Positions 32,735 through 41,881 of a stretch of DNA of 64,000 nucleotides are shown here, piece by piece; position 1 is the stretch's first letter; each line of letters begins with the position of its first letter. Where the stretch lies: NCBI RefSeq assembly GCF_010093185.1, contig NZ_PDWL01000006.1, forward strand, positions 62,001-126,000, read 5' to 3'. The notes under the pieces are model-generated. The model did not search any database and was not told the origin of the DNA. It saw only the letters and a list, made by a program, of their open reading frames with translations. The stretch comes from Pseudoxanthomonas jiangsuensis (lineage in GTDB: Bacteria > Pseudomonadota > Gammaproteobacteria > Xanthomonadales > Xanthomonadaceae). A program made the position numbers and the translations under genes.

Positions 32735-33598
32735 TCAGAAGCCGAAGATGTCCTTGCCGATGGCGAACACCGGCAAGGCGGCGAGGACGCCGTCGATCCG
32801 GTCGAGCACGCCGCCATGGCCCGGAATCAGGTCGCCGGAATCCTTCACCCCGGCCTGGCGCTTGAGCAGGCTCTCGATCAGGTCGCCCAGGATCGAGGCC
32901 AGGACCGTGGCCGCCGCGACCAGGGCCAGGGCCGGCAGCTGCGCCAGCCCGGCGCCGGCGAAGCTGCCGAAGGCCAGGGCCACCGCCAAACCGGCGACCA
33001 GGCCGCCGAGGGCACCCTCGAGCGTCTTGTTCGGACTGATGGTCGGCGCCAGCTTGCGCCGGCCCCAGGTACGGCCGGCGAAATACGCGCCCGAATCGGC
33101 CGCCCAGACCAGGGCCAGGGCGGTCAGCAGCCAGCGGTGGGCGCCGGGATCGCCGCCGCCGGACAGCCCGGCGAAGTTGTCCGAATGGATCAGGCACAGC
33201 GCCGCCCAGGCCGGGACCGTGGCCAGGGTCCCGGCGGCCAGCTTGAAGGCTCGGGTCCACGGCCGGTGGCCGGCGCTGAAGCCCGGCCGCCACAGCCACA
33301 GCAGGGCCGCTCCCCAGCCGATCGCGCCGGCCAGGGTGGCCAGCTGGAACAGCACCGGCGAGAAGCCTTCATCGCTGCGCGAGGCCCACACCAGCAGCAC
33401 CATCAGCAAAAGGTTCAGGCCGACCAGCACGGTGCGCGGCAGGCTGTCGTCGATCTCGGCCAGCTTCAGCCATTCCCACAGCCCGGCCAGCATGATCAGC
33501 GCGGCCAGCGCCGCCAGCCACGGGGTGGGCAAGAGCAGGATCGCGGCGATCGCGGTCGGGGCCATCACCAGGGCCGCGATGACACGGGTACGGGTCAT
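32735..33598 (-). CDS. cdsA: Phosphatidate cytidylyltransferase (CDP-diglyceride synthase)
   Basis: A 287-residue integral membrane enzyme with about eight hydrophobic helices, making CDP-diacylglycerol for phospholipids. The C-terminal signature is clear: [11 protein letters not shown]5-K-D, then [11 protein letters not shown]. The start codon overlaps the uppS stop (ATGA), so translation is coupled. Confidence 0.96.
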   Translation of the reverse strand: MTRTRVIAALVMAPTAIAAILLLPTPWLAALAALIMLAGLWEWLKLAEIDDSLPRTVLVGLNLLLMVLLVWASRSDEGFSPVLFQLATLAGAIGWGAALLWLWRPGFSAGHRPWTRAFKLAAGTLATVPAWAALCLIHSDNFAGLSGGGDPGAHRWLLTALALVWAADSGAYFAGRTWGRRKLAPTISPNKTLEGALGGLVAGLAVALAFGSFAGAGLAQLPALALVAAATVLASILGDLIESLLKRQAGVKDSGDLIPGHGGVLDRIDGVLAALPVFAIGKDIFGF

Positions 33599-34350
33599 GC
33601 GGAAGCCTCCACGGGGGCGATCTGGGCGCTGGTCAGGCCGAAGCGGCGTTCGCGCCCGGCATAGTCGTCGAGGGCCTGTTGCAGCACGCCGGCGTCGACG
33701 TCCGGCCACAGGGTCTCGGTGAACCACAGCTCGGTGTAGGCCAGCTGCCACAGCAGGAAGTTGCTGATCCGCCGGTCGCCGCCGGTGCGGATGAACAGGT
33801 CCGGCGCCGGCAGCCCGGCCAGGGCCACGTGCGCGCCGACCATGGCCTCGTCGATGCTGTCCGGATCCAGGCGCCCGGCGGCCGCTTCACGGGCCAGGGC
33901 ACGGGCGGCGGTGGCGATGTCCTGGCGGCCGCCGTAGCTGGCGGCGATGTTCAGCTGCAGCCGCGCGTTGCCGGCGGTCTGGGCCTCGGCCGCGGCCATG
34001 CGCTGGGCGATCGCCTCGGCGAAGCGCCCGCGCTCGCCGATGAAGCGCACCCGCACCCCGCGCCGGTCGAGCTCGTCGACCTCGCGTTCCAGGGCGTTGA
34101 GGAACAGCTTCATCAGCGCGCCGACTTCCTCCTCCGGCCGGCCCCAGTTCTCGCTGGAGAAGGCGAACAGGGTCAGCACCTCGATCCCTTGGCGCAGGCA
34201 GAAGTCGATGGTCAGGTTGACCGCGCGCGCGCCGGCGCGATGGCCGACCACGCGCGGCCGGCGCCGGCGCTGCGCCCAGCGGCCGTTGCCATCCATGATG
34301 ACGGCAAGGTGGCGCGGAACCGGGGCGCTGGCGGGAGGCATGGCCGTCAT
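33595..34350 (-). CDS. uppS: Undecaprenyl diphosphate synthase (di-trans,poly-cis)
   Basis: A 251-residue cis-prenyltransferase making the C55 lipid carrier for peptidoglycan and O-antigen. Asp20 in I-M-D-G-N-G-R-W-A is the magnesium-binding residue. Further motifs are F-A-F-S-S-E-N-W and, near residue 190, R-T-G-G-D-R-R-I-S-N-F-L-L-W. It joins the isoprenoid products of the Dxr/IspD/IspF pathway to cell-envelope synthesis. It lies 16 bp after frr and overlaps cdsA by four bases. Confidence 0.96.
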   Translation of the reverse strand: MTAMPPASAPVPRHLAVIMDGNGRWAQRRRRPRVVGHRAGARAVNLTIDFCLRQGIEVLTLFAFSSENWGRPEEEVGALMKLFLNALEREVDELDRRGVRVRFIGERGRFAEAIAQRMAAAEAQTAGNARLQLNIAASYGGRQDIATAARALAREAAAGRLDPDSIDEAMVGAHVALAGLPAPDLFIRTGGDRRISNFLLWQLAYTELWFTETLWPDVDAGVLQQALDDYAGRERRFGLTSAQIAPVEASA

Positions 34351-34366
34351 GCGGACTGCAGACCGC

Positions 34367-34924
34367 TCAGACCGCCATCAGTTCCTGTTCCTTGGCCTTG
34401 ACCACCTCGTCGACGTCCTTGATCGCCTTGTCGGTGATCTTCTGGATCTCCTCCTCGGCGCGGCGGACCTCGTCCTCGGTCACCTGCTTTTCCTTCAGCA
34501 GGTCCTTGACCTGCTGGTTGGCGTCGCGGCGGATGTTGCGCACGGCGACCTTGGTGTCCTCGCCCTCGCCGTGCACGACCTTGGTCAGCTCGCGGCGGCG
34601 CTCCTCGGTCAGGGCTGGCAGGTTGAGGCGGATGGTGGTGCCGGCGGTGTTCGGGGGCAGGCCCAGGTCCGAAGCCAGGATCGCCTTCTCGACCGCGCCG
34701 ACCATGCCCTTGTCCCACGGGTTGATCACCAGCGAGCGGGCGTCGGCGACCGAAACCGCGGCCACCTGCGAGAGCGGCACGTCGCTGCCGTAGGCATTGA
34801 CCCGGATGGTGTCCACCAGGCCGGTGGAGGCGCGACCGGTGCGGACCTTGACCAGGTTGTGGCGCAGGGCCTCGATGCTCTTGGTCATGCGGGTCTGCGC
34901 GTCTTGCTTGATCTGGTTGATCAT
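34367..34924 (-). CDS. frr: Ribosome recycling factor
   Basis: A 185-residue protein of standard length that splits post-termination ribosomes with EF-G. Conserved signatures include the N-terminal [21 protein letters not shown], and D-V-P-L-S-Q-V-A in the middle domain. Late in the protein comes R-R-E-L-T-K-V-V. It lies 87 bp after pyrH; the gap contains a consensus -10 hexamer, so frr may also have its own promoter. Confidence 0.97.
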   Translation of the reverse strand: MINQIKQDAQTRMTKSIEALRHNLVKVRTGRASTGLVDTIRVNAYGSDVPLSQVAAVSVADARSLVINPWDKGMVGAVEKAILASDLGLPPNTAGTTIRLNLPALTEERRRELTKVVHGEGEDTKVAVRNIRRDANQQVKDLLKEKQVTEDEVRRAEEEIQKITDKAIKDVDEVVKAKEQELMAV

Positions 34925-34959
34925 CGGCGGGGCTTCCGTCTTTGTGCCTGAATCGGCCG

Positions 34960-34965
34960 ATTATA
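34960..34965 (-). promoter_or_regulatory. Consensus -10 hexamer before frr
   Basis: TATAAT on the minus strand lies 36 bp before the frr ATG, overlapping a perfect 12-bp palindrome AATCGGCCGATT (34951-34962). No good -35 box was found at 16-18 bp. Confidence 0.4.
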
Positions 34966-35011
34966 CGGGTTTGCCGGTAACGGCCGGTGCGGGGACGGCG
35001 GCCGGCCGGGC

Positions 35012-35734
35012 TCAGCCGCGGCCGCGGACCAGGGTGCCGACGTTCTGGCCGCGCAGGATCCGCATCAGGTTGCCCGGGACCGAGACGTCGTAGACCCGCA
35101 AGGGGATGCCGTGGTCGCGGCACAGGGCGAAGGCGGCGGTGTCCATCACCTGCAGGTCGCGGGCGATGACCTCGTCGTGGTCCAACTCCTCGAAGCGCAC
35201 CGCGTCGCTGTGCTTCTTCGGGTCCTTGTCGTAGACGCCGTCGACCTTGGTCGCCTTCAGCAGCAGGTCGGCGTTGATCTCGATCGCGCGCAGGGCGGCG
35301 GCCGAGTCGGTGGTGAAGAACGGATTGCCGGTGCCGGCGGCGAAGATCCCGATCCGGCCCTTCTCCAGGTGGCGCACGGCGCGGCGGCGGATGTAGTCCT
35401 CGCACACGTCGTTGATCTTCAGCGCGCTCATCACCCGGACCTTGCCGCCGAGCTTCTCCAGCGCGTCCTGCATCGCCAGGGCGTTGATCACCGTGGCCAG
35501 CATGCCCATCTGGTCGCCGGTGACCCGGTCCATGCCCGAGGCGGCCAGGCCGGCGCCGCGGAAGATGTTGCCGCCGCCGATCACCAGGCCGATCTCGGCG
35601 CCGGCTTCGCGCGCCTCCATCACCTCGCGGGCGATGCGGCCGATCACCACCGGGTCGATGCCGTAGTCCTCGGCTCCCATCAACGCCTCGCCCGAGAGTT
35701 TCAGCAGGACGCGACGGTGGGCGAGCTCGGACAT
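35012..35734 (-). CDS. pyrH: UMP kinase
   Basis: A 240-residue amino-acid-kinase-fold enzyme converting UMP to UDP. Motifs: K-L-S-G-E-A-L near residue 13, [10 protein letters not shown] and A-T-V-I-N-A-L-A, with [15 protein letters not shown] later. A TAGAAT hexamer (35765-35770) is a candidate -10 box just upstream. In E. coli pyrH directly follows tsf; here a signalling gene separates them. It feeds the same pathway as pyrG. Confidence 0.97.
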   Translation of the reverse strand: MSELAHRRVLLKLSGEALMGAEDYGIDPVVIGRIAREVMEAREAGAEIGLVIGGGNIFRGAGLAASGMDRVTGDQMGMLATVINALAMQDALEKLGGKVRVMSALKINDVCEDYIRRRAVRHLEKGRIGIFAAGTGNPFFTTDSAAALRAIEINADLLLKATKVDGVYDKDPKKHSDAVRFEELDHDEVIARDLQVMDTAAFALCRDHGIPLRVYDVSVPGNLMRILRGQNVGTLVRGRG

Positions 35735-35764
35735 GGGGGGCCTCGGCAGGTGGAAAACGCGCGG

Positions 35765-35770
35765 ATTCTA
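35765..35770 (-). promoter_or_regulatory. Candidate -10 hexamer before pyrH
   Basis: TAGAAT on the minus strand lies in the 89-bp gap between the HDOD-GGDEF gene and pyrH, 30 bp before the pyrH ATG. The -35 region is not convincing. Confidence 0.35.
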
Positions 35771-35823
35771 GCGGAAAGCGCCTGCAGCCGGGCCGCGCGC
35801 CGGGGCCGCCGGCACGTCGCCGT

Positions 35824-37323
35824 TCATTGCCGGTGCGGGCTGACCCGGTTGCGGCCTTCGCGCTTGGCGCCGTACAGGGCGTCGTCGGCGGCCTGCAGAA
35901 GGCTGCGGGCGTCTTCGAAGCGGGTGCCGGCGCTGTCGTGGGTGGCCAGGCCGGCGGAGAAGGTCACGTGCAGCGGCTGTTCCTCGACCACGGCCATCGG
36001 CAGGCGCGAGACCTCGTCGAGGATGCGCTGCAGCACGCGCGAGGCGGCGGCCTCGTTGGAATGGCTGAGCACGACCAGGAATTCCTCGCCGCCGTAGCGG
36101 GCGATCAGGTCGGTGCTGCGCAGCATCCTCTGCAGGGTCTGGGCGAACTGGCGCAGGACCTGGTCGCCGACCAGGTGGCCGTGCTGGTCGTTGATCCGCT
36201 TGAAGTCGTCCAGGTCGATGAAGGCGATCGACAGGGGCTGCTGCAGGGCCACGGCGGTGGCGAACTCGCGCTCGAGCACCTCCTCCATCTGCAGCCGGTT
36301 GTAGACCCCGGTCAGCGGGTCGCGCCGCGACTGCTCGGTCAGCCGGCGCATCCGCTCCTCGGAGGCTTGGACGTCGTGGCGGGCCTGGCTGGCCTCCTGG
36401 ATCTCGCGCAGGTTGCGCAGGATCAGCAGCTCCTTGGCGTGCTCGGAGATCGCTTGCAGGTGCTCGGGGCGGTTGATCCGCACCTCGAACAGGGCGCTGA
36501 TCTCCGGCAGGGCGGCGGCGATCTGCACCAGCAGTTCGTCCAGCACCGGTGCCTGCTTGCCGGTGGCCATGCCGACCCCGGCCTCGGCCGCCGCGCGGAG
36601 CCGGCCGTCCGGGTCTTCCGTGGCCAGCCACAGGTCGGCCACCGCACCGGAGGCGACCACACTGGCGAGGAAGGGGTCGTCGGCCGAGACGGCCGCGCCG
36701 GCCTCGCTGGCGGCGATCGCTTCGGCCAGGTAGGCCGGCAGCTGCCACTGCCGCGCCAGCCAGGCGCCGACCTTGGCGTGGTCGCTGCCGAACACCTCGC
36801 GCTCCAGCGCCAGCAGCGCGGCGTTGTCGCCGACGCGGCCGCGCAAGGCGGTGTATTCGGCCGGCGCGGCCTGGAGCAGGGCCAGGCCGCCGATGTCCTG
36901 CAGCAGCCCGGCCAGCATCAGGTCCTCGAGGCGGGCCGCGCCGGCCTGCTGGCCGACCAGGCGCGCGGCCAGCGCCGCCAGCACGCTGCGCCGCCAGATC
37001 TTCTCCTGCTCGGCCGCGGTGCCGTTCTTGCCGCGCAGGCCCTGGACCAGGGAGAAGCCCAGGGCCAGGCTCAGGGTCGCGTTGAGGCCGAGCATGGTCA
37101 TCGCCTGGCCGAGGTTGTCGACCCGGCGGCGGCCGGCGTACAGCGGCGAGTTGGCCACCCGCAGCATCCGCGCGCTCAGCGCCGGGTCCATGCCGATCAC
37201 CCGCGCGGTGGCGTTGATGTCGACGTTCGGGTCCTGGGCCAGGTCGATGATCTGCAATGCCACGCCGGGCGGCGAGGGCAGGTTGCGGCAGTGCAGGAGG
37301 CTGGCTTCGAGTTCCGGTCGCAT
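35824..37323 (-). CDS. HDOD-GGDEF signalling protein, probable diguanylate cyclase
   Basis: A 499-residue cytoplasmic protein with no transmembrane helix. Residues about 10-215 form an HDOD domain (L-P-S-P-P-G-V-A-L-Q-I-I-D-L-A, then R-M-L-R-V-A-N-S). A linker helix is followed by a GGDEF domain (about residues 335-495) whose active-site loop is R-Y-G-G-E-E-F, a catalytically competent form, so it probably makes cyclic di-GMP. HDOD domains are regulatory relatives of HD phosphohydrolases without the metal-binding residues. Its place between tsf and pyrH, inside a translation/envelope gene group, is notable; it may be co-transcribed or end with its own signals. Confidence 0.9.
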   Translation of the reverse strand: MRPELEASLLHCRNLPSPPGVALQIIDLAQDPNVDINATARVIGMDPALSARMLRVANSPLYAGRRRVDNLGQAMTMLGLNATLSLALGFSLVQGLRGKNGTAAEQEKIWRRSVLAALAARLVGQQAGAARLEDLMLAGLLQDIGGLALLQAAPAEYTALRGRVGDNAALLALEREVFGSDHAKVGAWLARQWQLPAYLAEAIAASEAGAAVSADDPFLASVVASGAVADLWLATEDPDGRLRAAAEAGVGMATGKQAPVLDELLVQIAAALPEISALFEVRINRPEHLQAISEHAKELLILRNLREIQEASQARHDVQASEERMRRLTEQSRRDPLTGVYNRLQMEEVLEREFATAVALQQPLSIAFIDLDDFKRINDQHGHLVGDQVLRQFAQTLQRMLRSTDLIARYGGEEFLVVLSHSNEAAASRVLQRILDEVSRLPMAVVEEQPLHVTFSAGLATHDSAGTRFEDARSLLQAADDALYGAKREGRNRVSPHRQ

Positions 37324-37443
37324 CGGCGGTCGGTCGGTTCCGGTCCTTGGAGTATGCCGGCAAATGCCGGTGCCGATAAGCAGGGTACGCCGGCGGGCGG
37401 CGCACGCCTACCGTTTCGGCGGAAAGAGTGGCGGGGACGGGCG

Positions 37444-37478
37444 CATAAAAGGAAAGCCGCGGCGGGCCGCGGCTTTCC
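37444..37478 (-). terminator. Intrinsic terminator of rpsB-tsf
   Basis: On the minus strand after tsf a perfect 12-bp stem (37467-37478 and 37451-37462, GGAAAGCCGCGG and complement) with a 4-nt loop is followed by TTTTATG. It separates the ribosomal operon from the HDOD-GGDEF gene. Confidence 0.88.
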
Positions 37479-37500
37479 GGGTGCTACGGGTGCGGCGCGA

Positions 37501-38376
37501 TCAGACCTGCATCGCCTTGGCGACTTCGGCGGCGTAGTCCTCGACCACCTTCTCGATGCCCTCGCCGACCACCAGGCGCTGGAAGCCGACCACGTCGGCG
37601 CCGGCGGCCTTGACCACCTGCTCGACCGACTTGTCGCTGTCGAGCACGTACGGCTGGCCGTACAGGGTGACCTCGTTGACGATCTTGTTGATCTTGCCGG
37701 AGATGATCTTCTCCAGGATCTCGGCCGGCTTGGCCTTGTCCTTCTCGGACATCTTGGCCAGCTCGATCTCCTTCTCCTTGGCCACGAACTCGGCCGGCAC
37801 GTCGGCCGCCTTGTTGTGCGGCGGGTTCATCGCCGCCACGTGCATGGCCAGGCCGCGGGCCAGCTCGGCGTCGCCGCCGGCCAGTTCCACCAGCACGCCG
37901 ATCTTGCCGCCGTGGACGTAGGCGGCGACGTTGTTGGCCGAGTCGATGCGGGCCAGGCGGCGGATCTGGATGTTCTCGCCGAGCTTGGCCACGGCCGCGG
38001 CGCGGGCTTCCTCCACGGTGGCGCCGGAGGCCAGCTTGGCGGCCTTCAGGGCTTCCACGTCGGCGGCGCCGGAGGCCAGCGCGGCCTGGGCGACGGTGTC
38101 GATGAAGGCGATGAAGTTCTCGTCCTTGGCGACGAAGTCGGTCTCGGAGTTGACCTCGACCAGCACGGCCTTGCCGCCGTCCTGGGCCACCGCGATGCGG
38201 CCTTCGGCGGCGACGCGGTCGGCCTTCTTGTCGGCCTTGGCCAGGCCCGACTTGCGCAGCCACTCGGCCGCGGCGTCGATGTCGCCGGCGTTCTCGGTCA
38301 GCGCCTTCTTGCACTCCATCATGCCGGCGCCGGTGCGCTCGCGCAGATCCTTGACCAGGGAAGCAGTGATTTCCAC
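37501..38376 (-). CDS. tsf: Translation elongation factor Ts
   Basis: A 291-residue nucleotide exchange factor for EF-Tu. The N-terminal UBA-like helix region contains [16 protein letters not shown], the EF-Ts signature, and the core has N-S-E-T-D-F-V-A. It lies 157 bp after rpsB on the same strand and is followed by a strong terminator. Confidence 0.98.
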   Translation of the reverse strand: MEITASLVKDLRERTGAGMMECKKALTENAGDIDAAAEWLRKSGLAKADKKADRVAAEGRIAVAQDGGKAVLVEVNSETDFVAKDENFIAFIDTVAQAALASGAADVEALKAAKLASGATVEEARAAAVAKLGENIQIRRLARIDSANNVAAYVHGGKIGVLVELAGGDAELARGLAMHVAAMNPPHNKAADVPAEFVAKEKEIELAKMSEKDKAKPAEILEKIISGKINKIVNEVTLYGQPYVLDSDKSVEQVVKAAGADVVGFQRLVVGEGIEKVVEDYAAEVAKAMQV

Positions 38377-38533
38377 GGGAATACCTCGTTATGGGATGGG
38401 TTCGGCTCCGTGTCGCGACGGAGCGGGGCGGGAGGCCATCGCGCGCGGCGCGCGCCATGGCCAGGCCCCGGTGCGGACGGCGCAGGGCGCCCGTCCGCAC
38501 GGAGAGGGCGGCCGCACGCGGCCGCCGGGTGGA

Positions 38534-39358
<825 letters not shown>

Positions 39359-39625
39359 TGCTCGTAACTCCTGATGGTGGAATCGCGTCGTGTGCGGCTT
39401 TTCTTGGACAGTCCGCACATGGACCGGTGCGCGCCGCGGGGGCGTGCACCGACGATTCCGGGGTTGGGCCTCCCTGGCGCTTCCGTGGCCGAACCCGTTC
39501 CTGCGATCGGAACGGGCACCCCGGCACGGGGATGGGCGTCAGGTGTGTATTCGCCTGGGGCCGGAAGAACCGGCCACCCTGCGCCCGGCGTGGGCGGTCC
39601 CCCGGCAGGCGGGGGACGGACAGAG
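39359..39625 (-). promoter_or_regulatory. Long structured leader of rpsB-tsf mRNA
   Basis: About 265 nt lie between the predicted transcription start and the rpsB ATG, without a gene. The leader contains several hairpins, for example CCCGTTCC-N7-GGAACGGG (39496-39518). Ribosomal protein S2 autoregulates its operon through the leader in gammaproteobacteria; this leader is a candidate for that, though I cannot match it to a defined motif. Confidence 0.5.
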
Positions 39626-39632
39626 CCGCGGA

Positions 39633-39662
39633 AGTATAGCGGCCGGCCCGGTTCCGGGCAAA
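39633..39662 (-). promoter_or_regulatory. Promoter of rpsB-tsf
   Basis: On the minus strand TTGCCC (39657-39662), an 18-bp spacer and TATACT (39633-39638) form a good sigma-70 promoter. It begins just 19 bp beyond the end of the second chaperone gene. Confidence 0.6.
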
Positions 39663-39680
39663 CGGCCGGGGCCGGGCGGA

Positions 39681-40409
39681 TCAGCGGCCGCCGAACAGGT
39701 CCGGGGCCGGCACCAGCACGGTGGGGGTGCCGTCGACCTCGGCCTGGAAGCGGCCGTAGGGCGGCTCGCCGGCATCTTCCGGCATCGGCCAGTGCTTGTA
39801 GCGCCCGGGCAGGACGTAGCCGGCCAGGTTGGGCGCGAGCAGGTACTCGCGGCCGCCGGTGCCGACGAAGCTGAGGTTGGCGATGCGGGCGTGGCGGTCG
39901 CCGCTGTTGTCCACCCGCAGGTGGCGCTGGCCGCGGCCGTCCGCCTCGATCCGGGCGCTCAGCCGCGGTCCGGCGACCGCGGCGGCCGGGGCCAGGAACA
40001 CCGGGATCGAGTAGCGCAGCCGGCCGGCATCGGTGGCGCCGGCCGCGGGCAGTTCGTCGACGATCAGGCGGTAGGCGGTCTCCGTGGCCGGCCCGGCCGG
40101 AGCCAGCCGCACCACCCGGACCAGCTGGCGTCCCTGCCCGGGAACCTGGAGCAGGGGCGGACTGACCGCCAGGTCGCGGGTCGCCGCGAGCACCTCGCCG
40201 CCGTCCTGCTGGGTCCAGGCGAAGATCCGCACCTGGGCGTGCAGCGGCGCCTGGCGGCCGTTGCTCAGCCACAGGCTGGCCGCGCCGGCGTCCGGCGCCA
40301 GGGTCAGCGAGACCGGTTCGATCCGCAGGTCGCCGGACGGGGCGGCGGCCGCGATGCCCAGCCAGAGCGCCAGGGCCAGGCCCCAGCGGGCGTGCTTCGG
40401 GGCGGCCAT
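39681..40409 (-). CDS. Second periplasmic pilus chaperone (PapD-like)
   Basis: A 242-residue exported protein. A signal peptide (about residues 1-23) is followed by two immunoglobulin-like domains with R-I-E-P-V-S-L-T-L near the N-terminus and A-Y-R-L-I-V-D-E-L in the middle. The latter is the same motif as A-Y-R-L-T-V-D-E-L in the first chaperone at 44264-45094. The start overlaps the stop of the mini-pilin gene by one base (TGATG). It is the last gene of the pilus operon. Having two chaperones in a Csu-type operon is unusual; coupling suggests this one serves the small subunit directly upstream. Confidence 0.87.
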   Translation of the reverse strand: MAAPKHARWGLALALWLGIAAAAPSGDLRIEPVSLTLAPDAGAASLWLSNGRQAPLHAQVRIFAWTQQDGGEVLAATRDLAVSPPLLQVPGQGRQLVRVVRLAPAGPATETAYRLIVDELPAAGATDAGRLRYSIPVFLAPAAAVAGPRLSARIEADGRGQRHLRVDNSGDRHARIANLSFVGTGGREYLLAPNLAGYVLPGRYKHWPMPEDAGEPPYGRFQAEVDGTPTVLVPAPDLFGGR

Positions 40410-40717
40410 CAGAACACGACGGTGGTCACCCGCGAGCCGTCGTCCGCGTCGCTGTGCGGTACCGGCAGGTGCGTGGCGTGGGAGGTGCCGCCGGTCTGGA
40501 CCAGGGCGCTGGGCGGGATGGCCGCGGTGGCCGGCGTGGCCAGGGCCCAGGGGATCCCGGCGCTGCAGTCCACGCTGGGGACGGCGTCGGCGGCGCGGAT
40601 GTCGCAGCGTTCGAGCACGGTCATCGAGATCCGCAGGGTGGTGCGCGCGCTGGAGGCCTGCACGGCGCCGACTGCCAGGACCAGGGCAGCCAGGATCAGG
40701 ACTTTGCAGGCACGCAT
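40409..40717 (-). CDS. Unusually short spore-coat-U-like (SCPU) pilin
   Basis: A 102-residue exported protein with GGAG before its ATG. After a signal peptide (about residues 1-22) the sequence T-L-R-I-S-M-T-V-L-E-R-C-D-I-R parallels T-F-Q-V-L-I-K-I-T-E-S-C-E-F-R of the major pilin, and V-D-C-S-A-G-I-P-W-A-L parallels V-N-C-T-T-G-T-P-Y-A-I. The two Cys could form the family disulfide. The second half is strongly shortened, and the protein ends R-V-T-T-V-V-F, resembling the alternating C-terminal strand of SCPU subunits. There is no frameshift-like remnant around it. It may be a terminator/anchor subunit or a degenerate pilin; function unknown. Confidence 0.75.
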   Translation of the reverse strand: MRACKVLILAALVLAVGAVQASSARTTLRISMTVLERCDIRAADAVPSVDCSAGIPWALATPATAAIPPSALVQTGGTSHATHLPVPHSDADDGSRVTTVVF

Positions 40718-40879
40718 CGGCGACTCCGTGCCGACAGGACGTTCGGCGTTCAGTCACGCTTTCGGCGGATGCCCTCGAAAGTTGAGGCGACGATGCGGCC
40801 AGGCCGGTGATCGGAACGTGATCTGCCAACCCGGTCACGGAAGGCGGCCGTGGCGGTCCGTGCCGGCCGGCAGCGGGCC

Positions 40880-41881
40880 TCAATAGGTCAGGGTGACGGT
40901 GACCGTGTCCGAATAGGTGCCCGGGGCCGCCACCGCCTGCGCCGGCACGCGGCCGTACACGACCAGGGTCTGGACGCTGTTGTCGCCGGTGCCGGTGCGG
41001 TCGTTGGGACTGGTCGACCAGGCCTGGGTGCGGGCGCTGTCGCGGTAGAGCTCGTAGCCGATGTGGCCGCCCGGGCCGGCCATGCGCCGGTTGCCGCCGC
41101 TGGCATGGCTGCCGTTGTCCAGCGCCACCCGCCAGGCGGTGCCGGCGGGGCAGTGCAGGCTGATGGCGGAGGTCTGCTCGCGGGCGCTGGACAGCCGGGT
41201 GACCGTGCCGAAGTCCAGGTCGGTGGCGGTGCTGATGTAGCAGCTGTTGGCGAAGCTGGTCCGGACCTCGGTGTAATGGGTGCTGGCGCTGCCGCTGGCC
41301 GCGCACTGTTCGGGGCTGGGCGCGGTGCCGCCGGCCTGGGATGCGAAGCGCAGCACCGAGGTGATCTGGCTGACGTAGTTGCCGGCGGCCACGGTCTGCC
41401 CGGCGGGCAGCCTGGCGTGGATCTGCATCGACCCGCTGGCCTGGCCGTCGGCGGTCATCGTCAGCACCGTGCTGAAGACTGGATGGCCGCTGCCGTCGGC
41501 GCCGAGCAGCTGGGTGTGGGACGGATTGGCGTAGAGGTCGTAGTCCAGGTAGGCGTTGGGGGTGACGCTCCAGTTGATCATCCGCCGCGGCGCCACCCCG
41601 CCGGGGGTGTTCGGGTTCATCGTCAGGCACACCCGGTGGCTGAGCGTGGCATGGGTGTAGTTGTTGCAGATGAAGGTCAGGGTCCCGTTGCCGGTGGCGC
41701 CCGAGGCGTTGGCCGAGCCGAAGGACAGGGTCGGCGAGCTGTTGATCCAGCAGGTCTGGGCGCGGGCGGCGGCCGGAAGCAGCCATGCGCACAGCGCGCA
41801 CAGGGCCAGCGCCAGCAGCCGGCGCGGGAATGGCGCCGGCCGGCGGACGCAGGCGGGCGCGGGCCAGCTCGTGGTGTTCAT
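40880..41881 (-). CDS. Two-domain SCPU tip adhesin (CsuE-like)
   Basis: About 333 residues from the ATG at 41881, which overlaps the usher stop (ATGA); an ATG six bases upstream (41887), nearer the AGGAG box, is an alternative. The signal peptide ends near A-R-A-Q. Two spore-coat-U domains follow (about residues 43-180 and 190-333), each with a Cys pair (T-C-W-I-N with F-I-C-N-N; N-S-C-Y-I with L-H-C-P-A). The C-terminus T-V-T-V-T-L-T-Y is typical. Two-domain subunits of this type cap archaic Csu pili and mediate binding to abiotic surfaces. A 162-bp gap separates it from the mini-pilin gene. Confidence 0.87.
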   Translation of the reverse strand: MNTTSWPAPACVRRPAPFPRRLLALALCALCAWLLPAAARAQTCWINSSPTLSFGSANASGATGNGTLTFICNNYTHATLSHRVCLTMNPNTPGGVAPRRMINWSVTPNAYLDYDLYANPSHTQLLGADGSGHPVFSTVLTMTADGQASGSMQIHARLPAGQTVAAGNYVSQITSVLRFASQAGGTAPSPEQCAASGSASTHYTEVRTSFANSCYISTATDLDFGTVTRLSSAREQTSAISLHCPAGTAWRVALDNGSHASGGNRRMAGPGGHIGYELYRDSARTQAWSTSPNDRTGTGDNSVQTLVVYGRVPAQAVAAPGTYSDTVTVTLTY

